Positions 37,404 through 50,700 of a stretch of DNA of 64,000 nt are shown here, in pieces. Each line of letters begins with the position of its first letter. Position 1 is the stretch's first letter. This DNA is from Apostichopus japonicus (Eukaryota > Echinodermata > Holothuroidea > Aspidochirotida > Stichopodidae). Location of the stretch: the NCBI RefSeq assembly GCF_037975245.1, contig NC_092576.1, positions 17,977,111-18,041,110 of the forward strand, read 5' to 3'. Both the position numbers and the translations under genes were made by a program. The notes under the pieces were generated by a model. The model was given only the letters and a program-made list of their open reading frames with translations, did no database searches and was not told the DNA's origin.

Positions 37404-37594
37404 TCAAACCTCCCAATTGCGGAGCCTCATTGCTTCAAATGCCACCGCCTTTATGTACAGCACCGGTGTGTTTTTCGTTAATGGCAACATAATTGGACAC
37501 AAATCAACAATTGTACAATCTATGTTTACATGTAGTGCAATAACTCTGGTCATGAGAATTAATTGGTTGATGAATGCTTCAGCAGCTTCTTCAT
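37404..37594 (-). CDS. Candidate last exon of an unrecognised minus-strand gene
   Basis: A good acceptor (CTCTTTCTCAG) is followed, in phase 1, by 62 codons to TGA: EEAAEAFINQLILMTRVIAL, later IVDLCPIMLPLTKNTPVLY, ending MRLRNWEV. The composition is protein-like. Its phase fits a donor at 38514. It lies downstream (minus sense) of the stop of the 39.3-kb gene, so it is either a separate small gene or an alternative 3' end. Confidence 0.35.
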
Positions 37595-38513
37595 CTGAGA
37601 AAGAGCTACATTATGTGGTAGCAATATTGACTATAAATTTGCTTTCTTAATTGGCTACTTTAAACTAAAGCACATTAAGATCATCTGTAGTTGTCTAGAT
37701 ATTGGTCCTGCGTGGACAAAGAATTCTTCCCATACATTAAGGCTAGTGTAGATATGAATCCATTAAATGTAACAGCATTGTGACACTGTCCAAGTGTAGC
37801 AGTGAAAGATATGCCCTTCAGGCATTTACATTTCACAGTCTTATGTGCCCCCCTCCCCAACCAGTGATAGTCTGGCTATGTGCCTGTATAACATCAATCC
37901 TTAAACAAATCACACAAATCTTAGTCACAACTTGTTTTACAGAAAATTGAGGACACTGAAATTGTAAATATAAACAAAGAACAAGATAACCTGCAGATTG
38001 TGCGGAACATGTATTGATATCTTCAAAAAGGTATTGAAAATAAATCATTAATTTCCTAATGAAGTAATCATTTGGCTAGCATGATCTAATTAAAAACTTG
38101 TGATAAAATGGGCACATGAAACAGTAATTTTCTGTAGAGATGTAATGTAAAACCTTTGGCAAGATTATAGTTAAATGCTTTTTACCCAGTAAAGTGAGTA
38201 TTGACATACCATGAAGTTATGTCAAATATGTTATCATGAACTGGTCAAGGTCCCTAAAAGTTTACCTTAACCTATGTTTTGAAAGAAAACTGCAGAGTTA
38301 ACCTATTTTGAAATAAAACATTTTTCCTTTTACTTCTACCACAACAATTGCAAGTACTGATACGGTCATTGCAAATTGGGTTGCCATGCATATGTGCATA
38401 TTATTGTACACCAATGTATACATTTGTTCACGGTATAATTTTACCCATTGCTGTAAGTTCATCGTTCAGGAGGTGACTGTAGGTAACAATTGCTACAATT
38501 AGTTCATTTTTAC

Positions 38514-38642
38514 CATCTCCAATATCGAATGATGTCTTGTCTGACATGTTGTCAATAATTTTAAAACAGTGGCAATTTGTGAACACATTGTTGAAAGATG
38601 CTGCAATTCTCCTTATCAATTCAGTTTTGCAATGCTTTATTT
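38514..38642 (-). CDS. Candidate internal exon paired with 37.4-kb exon
   Basis: The open frame runs through ELIRRIAASFNNVFTNCHCF and MSDKTSFDIGD to a donor (GATG|GTAAAA) in phase 1, which fits the 37594 acceptor. The 5' border is uncertain. No family recognised. Confidence 0.3.
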
Positions 38643-39274
38643 CTCATACCTTTTTTCGATGACAGCTGGCTAAGCCTAGCTGCCTACACACTTAAGCAGT
38701 TCGGTACAAAGAAAAGTACAAAGGATTGATTTGGTTAAAGAATACACAATAATTAAAGATGAAAATGAAATATGATTGCCTAGTCACATGATAAGATGAA
38801 TGATAACATTATAAATCCATGAATAGTTCAAACAGCCCGGTTCACACTTTTCATGCTTCTCTGAAAAATGAAGTGCTATGGTGTTTCATATGTAAATAAT
38901 TTGAAAATACCTTTACACTCTCCAATTTAGGACCAAGGCTTGTGTCAAAGAACAAAGTTTTTTTTTTATGAAAATGTAGGATGGGAGAACAAATCCATGC
39001 AAGGTGATTAATGACTTCTAAGCCATGTTAGTTACAGCAAGTTCAATCACACACTAAAACTTTTCAGGCAGTTGCTACAGAAAAAGAGTAAAATAAAAAG
39101 GAAAGATTTGGTAAAGACTACAAAGTAATTAAAGATAAAGATGAAAGGGGCATAAAAAAAGTGAGCACAAATGATGGTCCTCTTATAGTAATTATGGGAA
39201 ACACACATGTCAATATGACATCTAGACAAGTTGAATAACAATTTGACTTTGTAAAATAACACATCCAAAGTTGT

Positions 39275-40495
39275 TTAGGCTTTGTCTGTCATCGACTTCA
39301 ACCTATCAGCATATTTTCTCTTTCTTTTCTCCCTCTCATTCATGACTTTAGTCCGAACAGTGCGCCAAGTATATGTCTGGGTGAGGTTTGCACATTTCAA
39401 GAAATCTTCAACTTCAGCTTTATCTGTTGGACAAAAGATCATTAGATAAGAAAGTACAATTCAGACAGAAAAGAGGGTTTTCAAATTTATTAAAATACAT
39501 TTCATGATATCTTCTTCTAAAATGTGGTTTCAATATATACATGTTTTCTATTTAATAAATCCACAATATGTATGTCACACGTCCAATTGCTTCTCTTCTT
39601 ATGCTTGTGAGTAGCAGTTTACCTATGTGAAGTGCCAACTAACAGTAAGCAGTACTAATGTGATGTGATATATAGACTTGCTAAAACCATCAGTTTTTTA
39701 CCCAAGTTGTTCCTTGAAAGAACCTTTATCATTTCATGGTTTGAAATATGTTTAAAACACAAAGGTAATTTAGACACAATGTTTACACCAGGCACTACCT
39801 AACACTATATTACTTACTTGGAATGGTCTTGCATACTTTCTCAGTTATTATTTCATGAAAGTGCTCCTTTACTAAGTCTTCGTCACTTTTCGCCCATTTA
39901 GTGTACGTTCGACCTGAAAAAAAAAACATCTTTCAAATAAACAAGCCAATTAAGCCTTGATTTTGGCGAAAGCATACAATGGTGATAGCGTGTGCGTATT
40001 TGGCCTGCATGCCTCTTAACATGCTAACTCAAAATTGATGAACTATAAATTGGTATATACATTGACTTTGGTGAGTAGAAGAAAGTTAATGTGTTTTAAG
40101 TGGTCAAATGTCACTTGAGGTGCAAGTCAAAACACTTTGTCAACATAAAGGAAAAATTGGATGGACTTCAGACTTGTATGTCCCTTGCCATTGATGAGTA
40201 AAACAACCATAATTTGTCTTTCACGGAGATTGTGTTTGAAGTCTGGCACCTTGTAAAATTCATGAATTTGAGGTTTGATAAACTTCCAGCCACATGGTTT
40301 CTAGACTGCTGGCATAAAATTACTTAGCCAATTGGCTTTCAAATTACTTTTTTGTATCAGCATAATTTATCCTGTTACAAAGATATCGGACAATCATCAT
40401 TATCATCACCATAAAAGACAATATGTACTCACTTTTTTTGGTCTTTGCCTCTGAGTCTTGGGAATGGGATATTTTGAAAAGCCTTCTTTTTTTCC
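39275..40495 (-). CDS. Last three exons of a minus-strand gene (W-rich C-terminal domain)
   Basis: Three exons join in phase: 40433-40495, 39818-39913 and 39275-39423, with donors GTGAGT and GTAAGT and a TAA stop at 39277-39275. The product starts KKRRLFKISHSQDSEAKTKK. A domain with YTKWAKSDEDLVKEHFHEII, then KTIP, a FLK segment and TWRTVRTKVMNEREKRKRK follows. The order W-x(4)-E-x-x-x-x-x-x-F ... P-x-K ... W-x-x-V-x-x-x-V-x-N is, from memory, the C-terminal domain of a large uncharacterised protein family in fish, lancelets and echinoderms. The basic tail suggests a nuclear protein. Upstream exons probably lie in the repeat array beginning at 40.8 kb, but the phase of the array cassette does not directly fit the 40433-40495 acceptor as drawn. 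Confidence 0.7.
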
Positions 40496-41771
40496 CTTCA
40501 TGAAACAAAAAGAAAAGCTTCCTTAATAATTTGTTAGTGATGTAAGTTCTTGTTCATGAATCATAAATACTGTACATATTACAAAATGGAATTACAGCAA
40601 ACTTAACAGCGCTAACACCTTCACAAGCTCTCATCAAGACAGATTGATGAACAACCTCTATGGTATCCCTTTGCAGAACGTTGTTTCTTTATGCTAGACC
40701 AGGCTGTAGAGGTGATGTTACATAACATAACAATCAATATTACTGCAAAGTGTTCAGAACTAAAATCATGCTGTGACAGCAACAAAACTGATGTTACATC
40801 ATTCCAATACAATTGAATACAAACATTTGTTTCACAATTTGTCGCAGTGTATTGAGATAGATTCTATAGCATGTCTCTTATGTATACCTGAAAATTGAAT
40901 ACAAACATATTTGTCAAGATGTGTCACAGTGTACTCAGATAGATTCTATAGCATGTCTTCTATGTATACCTGAAAATTGAATACAAACATATTTGTCAAG
41001 ATGTGTCACAGTGTACTCAGAGAGATTCTATAGCATGTCTTCTATGTATACCTGACAATTGAAAACAAACATTTGTTTCACATTGTGTCATAGTGTACAG
41101 TGGCCAAATGTTGGCTATATTGAACTTACAAATAGGTTCTACAGTATGTCTTCTAAGTATACCTCACAATTGAACACTAACATATGTTTCACAATTTGTC
41201 GCAGTGTATTGAGATAGATTCTATAGCATGTCTCCTATGTATACCTGAAAATTGAATACAAACACATTTGTCAAGATGTGTCACAGTGTACTGAGATAGA
41301 TTCTATAGCATGTCTTCTATGTATACCTGACAATTGAAAACAAACATTTGTTTCACATTGTGTCATAGTGTACAGTGGCCAAATGTTGACTAAACTGAAC
41401 TTACAAATAGGTTCTACAGCATGTCTTCTAAGTATACCTCACAATTGAATACTAACATATGTTTCACAATTAGTCGCAGTGTATTGAGATAGATTCTATA
41501 GCATGTCTCCTATGTATACCTGAAAATTGAATACAAACATATTTATCAAGATGTGTCACAGTGTAAAGAGCACTTCCAGAGAATGAAATATCACTTAGGT
41601 ATACTGATAACCAAAATGAATGATAAGTTGATTGTATTTGATATCCCCAAGTTTTCAGCCACATTCCATCTATAATATCCTTTATACATGGAGATGTTAA
41701 ATGGCCATCGTAATGTTACAGATTAAAAATCCAATTTACCTAAGAACTATTTGGGTAAAAAACACACTTAC

Positions 41772-44700
41772 TTCACTGGGCCCCGATTCTGCTGATATAT
41801 CTGTATCAATTTCGTCATGGCTAGCATCCTGCAATGTTAAATGGAAAGTATTAACTTGATAGCATGTCTCCTATGTATACCTGAAAATTGAATACAAACA
41901 AGCACTTTGCCGCAGTGTATGGAGATAGATTCTATAGCATGTCTCCTATGTATACCTGAAAATTGGGTACTAACATATGTTTCATGATGTGTCGCAGTGT
42001 ATTGGGATAGATTCTATAGCTTGTCTCCTATGTATACCTGAAAATTGAATACAAACATATTTGTCATGATGTGTACTGAGATAGATTCTATAGCATGTCT
42101 CTTATGTATACCTGAAAATTGAATACAAACATATTTGTCAAGATGTGTCACAGTGTACTCAGATAGATTCTATAGCATGTCTTCTATGTATACCTGACAA
42201 TTGAAAACAAACATTTTCTTCACATTGTGTCATAGTGTACAGTGGCCAAATGTTGGCTATATTGAACTTACAAATAATTCTACAGTATGTCTTCTAAGTA
42301 TACCTCACAATTAAATACAATCATATGTTTCACAATTTGTCGCAGTGTATTGAGATAGATTCTATAGCATGTCTCTTAATGTATACCTGAAAATTGAATA
42401 CAAACATATTTGTCAAGATGTGTCACAGTGTACTCAGATAGATTCTATAGCATGTCTTCTATGTATACCTGACAATTGAAAACAAACATTTATTTCACAT
42501 TGTGTCATAGTGTACAGTGGCCAAATGTTGGCTATACTGAACTTACAAACAGGTTCTACAGTATGTCTTCTAAGTATACCTCACAATTGAACACTAACAT
42601 ATGTTTCACAATTTGTCGCAGTGTATTGAGATAGATTCTATAGCATGTCTCCTATGTATACCTGAAAATTTAATACAAACATATTTGTCAAGATGTGTCA
42701 CAGTGTACTCAGATAGATTCTATAGCATGTCTTCTATGTATACCTGACAATTGAAAACAAACATTTTTTTCACATTGTGTCATAGTGTACAGTGGCCAAA
42801 TGTTGGCTATATTGAACTTACAAATAGGTTCTACAGTATGTCTTCTAAGTATACCTCACAATTGAATACTAACATATGTTTCACAATTTGTCGCAGTGTA
42901 TTGAGATAGATTCTATAGCATGTCTCCTATGTATACCTGAAAATTGAATACAAACATATTTGTCAAGATGTGTCACAGTGTACTGAGATAGATTCTATAG
43001 CATGTCTTCTATGTATACCTGACAATTGAAAACAAGCATTTGTTTCACATTGTGTCATAGTGTACAGTGGCCAAATGTTGGCTATATTGAACTTACAAAT
43101 ATTCCACTAAAAGTCAGTTTGACCAACAGTTATCTCCATCTTTTCTTATCAAAGATTTTGGGTTCATATTTTTTTTTTATCTCAGTAGGCTAACAACCAA
43201 CATGGATTTTTTTTAAATCAGTTTGTCACCAAAGTATATCTGACACAAATACTGTGCATGATACCTGTGTTTCACAATGTGTCAAAGTATACAGTACCCA
43301 ACTGATGACTACATTGAACAAACGAGTAATCCATCTCGAGTCAGCTTGACACTCAATATTATCCACTAAATATAGCCTACAAAGGGTAAAGAGCACTTCC
43401 AGAGAATGAAATATCACTTAGGTATACTGATAACCAAAATGAATGATAAGTTGATTGTATTTGATATCCCCAAGTTTTCAGCCACATTCCATCTATAATA
43501 TCCTTTATACATGGAGATGTTAAATGGCCATCGTAATGTTACAGATTAAAAATCCAATTTACCTAAGAACTATTTGGGTAAAAAACACACTTACTTCACT
43601 GGGCCCCGATTCTGCTGATATATCTGTATCAATTTCGTCATGGCTAGCATCCTGCAATGTTAAATGGAAAGTATTAACTTGATAGCATGTCTCCTATGTA
43701 TACCTGAAAATTGAATACAAACAAGCACTTTGCCGCAGTGTATGGAGATAGATTCTATAGCATGTCTCCTATGTATACCTGAAAATTGGGTACTAACATA
43801 TGTTTCATGATGTGTCGCAGTGTATTGGGATAGATTCTATAGCTTGTCTCCTATGTATACCTGAAAATTGAATACAAACATATTTGTCATGATGTGTACT
43901 GAGATAGATTCTATAGCATGTCTTCTATGTATACCTGACAATTGAAAACAAGCATTTGTTTCACATTGTGTCATAGTGTGCAGTGGCCAACTGTTGGCAA
44001 TATTGAACTTACAAATATTCCACTAAAAGTCAGTTTGACCAACAGTTATCTCCATCTTTTCTTATCAAAGATTTTGGGTTCATATTGTTTGTTTTTTTTA
44101 ATTCAGAAGGCTAACAACCAACATGGATTTTTTTTAAATCAGTTTGTCACCAAAGTATATCTGACACAAATACTGTGCATGATACCTGTGTTTCACAATG
44201 TGTCAAAGTATACAGTACCCAACTGATGACTACATTGAACAAACGAGTAATCCATCTCGAGTCAGCTTGACACTCAATATTATCCACTAAATATAGCCTA
44301 CAAAGGGTAAAGAGCACTTCCAGAGAATGAAATATCACTTAGGTATACTGATAACCAAAATGAATGATAAGTTGATTGTATTTGATATCCCCAAGTTTTC
44401 AGCCACATTCCATCTATAATATCCTTTATACATGGAGATGTTAAAAGGCCATCGTAATGTTACAGATAAAATTCCAATTTACCTAAGAACTATTTGGGTA
44501 AAAAACACACTTACTTCACTGGGCCCCGATTCTGCTAATATATCTGTATCAATTTCGTCATGGCTAGCATCCTGCAATGTTAAATGGAAAGTATTAACTT
44601 GATAGCATGTCTCCTAGGCATACATGGTTATTAAAATACATATTCTCTACAGTGTAGAGTGTGTACTGTTCCAGATGTTGACTATGTTGAACTGACAGTG

Positions 44701-47700
44701 TTACAACAAAGTTCTGTTTTATACCAGATAGCCTACCACGAAGATGCCTACCACAAAGAGTGATTTTTGAGGATTTGTGTTTGTTTTTTATCTTAGTAGG
44801 CCAACAACCATGAATTGAATTGATTCTAATATTTTTTGTTTTGAAATATATAATAGTGTAAATGATGCCTACTAGAAGGAGTGTTATTTAGAAAGAATGT
44901 ATTGTTAAGTAAGTATAGGCTGACAGCCAAAATGGAAATGATTCTACGGCATGTCTCCTAAGTATACCTAGTAATTGAAAACAGATTACAGTGTGTCATG
45001 TATACTGTTCCCAGATGTTGACTATGTTAAGCTAACTGGTCATATTACAAATTTCAGTTTTACACCAGATGTTAACATTAATGATGCCTTCTGTAAAGAG
45101 TGAATAATTAAGAAAGAATTTATTTTCAGCTAGGAAAGTTGACAACCAAAGTGAAATAGGTTCTACAGTGTGTCTTCTAAGTATACCTTACAATTGAATA
45201 CAAACATATGTTTCACAATTTGTCACAGTGTATTGAGATAGATTCTATTGTATGTCTCCTATGTATACCTGAAAAATGGGTACTAACATATGTTTCATGA
45301 TGTGTCGCAGTGTATTGGGATAGATTCTATAGCATGTCTTCTATGTATACCTGAAAATTGAATACAAACATGTTTCACAATTTGTCGCAGTGTATGGTGA
45401 TAGATTCTATAGCATGTCTCCTATGTATACCTGAAAATTGGGTACTACCATACATATGTTTCATGATGTGTCGCAGTGTATTGGGATAGATTCTATAGCA
45501 TGTCTCCTATGTATACCTGAAAATTGAATACGAACATATTTGTCATGATGTGTACTGAGATAGATTCTATAGCATGTCTCCTATGTATACCTGAAAATTG
45601 AAAACAAACATATTTGTCATGATGTGTACTGAGATAGATTCTATAGCATGTCTCCTATGTATACCTGAAAATTGGGTACTACCATACATATGTTTCATGA
45701 TGTGTCGCAGTGTATTGGGATAGATTCTATAGCATGTCTCCTATGTATACCTGAAAATTGAATACAAACATATTTGTCATGTGTACTGAGATAGATTCTA
45801 TAGCATGTCTCCTATGTATACCTGAAAATTGAATACAAACATATTTGTCATGATGTGTACTGAGATAGATTCTATAGCATGTCTTCTATGTATACCTGAC
45901 AATTGAAAACAAGCATTTGTTTCACATTGTGTCATAGTGTGCAGTGGCCAACTGTTGGCAATATTGAACTCACAAATATTCCACTAAAAGTCAGTTTGAC
46001 CAACAGTTATCTCCATCTTTTCTTTTCAAAGATTTTGGGTTCATATTTTTTTTTTATCTCAGTAGGCTAACAACCAACATGGATTTTTTTTTAAATCAGT
46101 TTGTCACCAAAGTATATCTGACACAAATACTGTGCATGATACCTGTGTTTCACAATGTGTCAAAGTATACAGTACCCAACTGATGACTACATTGAACAAA
46201 CGAGTAATCCATCTCGAGTCAGCTTGACACTCAATATTATCCACTAAATATAGCCTACAAAGGGTAAAGAGCACTTCCAGAGAATGAAATATCACTTAGG
46301 TATACTGATAACCAAAATGAATGATAAGTTGATTGTATTTGATATCCCCAAGTTTTCAGCCACATTCCATCTATAATATCCTTTATACATGGAGATGTTA
46401 AATGGCCATCGTAATGTTACAGATTAAAAATCCAATTTACCTAAGAACTATTTGGGTAAAAAACACACTTACTTCACTGGGCCCCGATTCTGCTGATATA
46501 TCTGTATCAATTTCGTCATGGCTAGCATCCTGCAATGTTAAATGGAAAGTATTAACTTGATAGCATGTCTCCTATGTATACCTGAAAATTGAATACAAAC
46601 ATGCACTTTGCCGCAGTGTATGGAGATAGATTCTATAGCATGTCTCCTATGTATACCTGAAAATTGGGTACTAACATATGTTTCATGATGTGTCGCAGTG
46701 TATTGGGATAGATTCTATAGCATGTCTCCTATGTATACCTGAAAATTGAATACAAACATATTTGTCATGATGTGTACTGAGATAGATTCTATAGCATGTC
46801 TTCTATGTATACCTGACAATTGAAAACAAGCATTTGTTTCACATTGTGTCATAGTGTGCAGTGGCCAACTGTTGGCAATATTGAACTTACAAATATTCCA
46901 CTAAAAGTCAGTTTGACCAACAGTTATCTCCATCTTTTCTTATCAAAGATTTTGGGTTCATATTTTTTTTTAATTCAGAAGGCTAACAACCAACATGGAT
47001 TTTTTTTTAAATCAGTTTGTCACCAAAGTATATCTGACACAAATACTGTGCATGATACCTGTGTTTCACAATGTGTCAAAGTATACAGTACCCAACTGAT
47101 GACTACATTGAACAAACGAGTAATCCATCTCGAGTCAGCTTGACACTCAATATTATCCACTAAATATAGCCTACAAAGGGTAAAGAGCACTTCCAGAGAA
47201 TGAAATATCACTTAGGTATACTGATAACCAAAATGAATGATAAGTTGATTGTATTTGATATCCCCAAGTTTTCAGCCACATTCCATCTATAATATCCTTT
47301 ATACATGGAGATGTTAAAAGGCCATCGTAATGTTACAGATAAAATTCCAATTTACCTAAGAACTATTTGGGTAAAAAACACACTTACTTCACTGGGCCCC
47401 GATTCTGCTAATATATCTGTATCAATTTCGTCATGGCTAGCATCCTGCAATGTTAAATGGAAAGTATTAACTTGATAGCATGTCTCCTAGGCATACATGG
47501 TTATTAAAATACATATTCTCTACAGTGTAGAGTGTGTACTGTTCCAGATGTTGACTATGTTGAACTGACAGTGTTACAACAAAGTTCTGTTTTATACCAG
47601 ATAGCCTACCACGAAGATGCCTACCACAAAGAGTGATTTTTGAGGATTTGTGTTTGTTTTTTATCTTAGTAGGCCAACAACCATGAATTGAATTGATTCT

Positions 47701-50700
47701 AATATTTTTTGTTTTGAAATATATAATAGTGTAAATGATGCCTACTAGAAGGAGTGTTATTTAGAAAGAATGTATTGTTAAGTAAGTATAGGCTGACAGC
47801 CAAAATGGAAATGATTCTACGGCATGTCTCCTAAGTATACCTAGTAATTGAAAACAGATTACAGTGTGTCATGTATACTGTTCCCAGATGTTGACTATGT
47901 TAAGCTAACTGGTCATATTACAAATTTCAGTTTTACACCAGATGTTAACATTAATGATGCCTTCTGTAAAGAGTGAATAATTAAGAAAGAATTTATTTTC
48001 AGCTAGGAAAGTTGACAACCAAAGTGAAATAGGTTCTACAGTGTGTCTTCTAAGTATACCTTACAATTGAATACAAACATATGTTTCACAATTTGTCACA
48101 GTGTATTGAGATAGATTCTATTGTATGTCTCCTATGTATACCTGAAAAATGGGTACTAACATATGTTTCATGATGTGTCGCAGTGTATTGGGATAGATTC
48201 TATAGCATGTCTTCTATGTATACCTGAAAATTGAATACAAACATGTTTCACAATTTGTCGCAGTGTATGGAGATAGATTCTATAGCATGTCTCCTATGTA
48301 TACCTGAAAATTGGGTACTACCATACATATGTTTCATGATGTGTCGCAGTGTATTGGGATAGATTCTATAGCATGTCTCCTATGTATACCTGAAAATTGA
48401 ATACGAACATATTTGTCATGATGTGTACTGAGATAGATTCAATAGCATGTCTCCTATGTATACCTGAAAATTGAATACAAACATATTTGTCATGATGTGT
48501 ACTGAGATAGATTCTATAGCATGTCTCCTATGTATACCTAAAAATTGGGTACTACCATACATATGTTTCATGATGTGTCGCAGTGTATTGGGATAGATTC
48601 TATAGCATGTCTCCTATGTATACCTGAAAATTGAATACAAACATATTTGTCATGTGTACTGAGATAGATTCTATAGCATGTCTCCTATGTATACCTGAAA
48701 ATTGAATACAAACATATTTGTCATGATGTGTACTGAGATAGATTCTATAGCATGTCTTCTATGTATACCTGACAATTGAAAACAAGCATTTGTTTCACAT
48801 TGTGTCATAGTGTGCAGTGGCCAACTGTTGGCAATATTGAACTCACAAATAATCCACTAAAAGTCAGTTTGACCAACAGTTATCTCCATCTTTTCTTTTC
48901 AAAGATTTTGGGTTCATATTTTTTTTTTATCTCAGTAGGCTAACAACCAACATGGATTTTTTTTTAAATCAGTTTGTCACCAAAGTATATCTGACACAAA
49001 TACTGTGCATGATACCTGTGTTTCACAATGTGTCAAAGTATACAGTACCCAACTGATGACTACATTGAACAAACGAGTAATCCATCTCGAGTCAGCTTGA
49101 CACTCAATATTATCCACTAAATATAGCCTACAAAGGGTAAAGAGCACTTCCAGAGAATGAAATATCACTTAGGTATACTGATAACCAAAATGAATGATAA
49201 GTTGATTGTATTTGATATCCCCAAGTTTTCAGCCAAATTCCATCTATAATATCCTTTATACATGGAGAGGTTAAAAGGCCATCGTAATGTTACAGATAAA
49301 ATTCCAATTTACCTAAGAACTATTTGGGTAAAAAACACACTTACTTCACTGGGCCCCGATTCTGCTGATATATCTGTATCAATTTCGTCATGGCTAGCAT
49401 CCTGCAATGTTAAATGGAAAGTATTAACTTGATAGCATGTCTCCTATGTATACCTGAAAATTGAATACAAACATGCACTTTGCCGCAGTGTATGGAGATA
49501 GATTCTATAGCATGTCTCCTATGTATACCTGAAAATTGGGTACTAACATATGTTTCATGATGTGTCGCAGTGTATTGGGATAGATTATATAGCATGTCTC
49601 CTATGTATACCTGAAAATTGAATACAAACATATTTGTCATGATGTGTACTGAGATAGATTCTAGAGCATGTCTCCTATGTATACCTGACAATTGAAAACA
49701 AACATTTGTTTCACATTGTGTCATAGTGTACAGTGGCCAAATGTTGGCTATATTGAACTTACAAATATTCCACTAAAAGTCAGTTTGACCAACAGTTATC
49801 TCCATCGTTTCTTATCAAAGATTTTGGGTTCATATTTTTTTTTTATCTCAGTAGGCTAACAACCAACATGGATTTTTTTTTAAATCAGTTTGTCACCAAA
49901 GTATATCTGACACAAATACTGTGCATGATACCTGTGTTTCACAATGTGTCAAAGTATACAGTACCCAACTGATGACTACATTGAACAAACGAGTAATCCA
50001 TCTCGAGTCAGCTTGACACTCAATATTATCCACTAAATATAGCCTACAAAGGGTAAAGAGCACTTCCAGAGAATGAAATATCACTTAGGTATACTGATAA
50101 CCAAAATGAATGATAAGTTGATTGTATTTGATATCCCCAAGTTTTCAGCCACATTCCATCTATAATATCCTTTATACATGGAGAGGTTAAAAGGCCATCG
50201 TAATGTTACAGATAAAATTCCAATGTACCTAAGAACTATTTGGGTAAAAAACACACTTACTTCACTGGGCCCCGATTCTGCTGATATATCTGTATCAATT
50301 TCGTCATGGCTAGCATCCTGCAATGTTAAATGGAAAGTATTAACTTGATAGCATGTCTCCTATGTATACCTGAAAATTGAATACAAACATGCACTTTGCC
50401 GCAGTGTATGGAGATAGATTCTATAGCATGTCTCCTATGTATACCTGAAAATTGGGTACTAACATATGTTTCATGATGTGTCGCAGTGTATTGGGATAGA
50501 TTCTATAGCATGTCTCCTATGTATACCTGAAAATTGAATACAAACATATTTGTCATGATGTGTACTGAGATAGATTCTATAGCATGTCTCCTATGTATAC
50601 CTGAAAATTGAATACAAACATATTTGTCATGATGTGTACTGAGATAGATTCTAGAGCATGTCTCCTATGTATACCTGATAATTGAAAACAAACATATGTT

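Noticed and set aside
43226-43417. Identical 63-residue minus-strand frame repeated in nine array units (plus a longer variant at 51872-52219)
   Set aside because: It recurs because the DNA unit is duplicated; it lacks family features and a conventional start, and overlaps non-coding blocks. Identity between copies is the same as for surrounding sequence.
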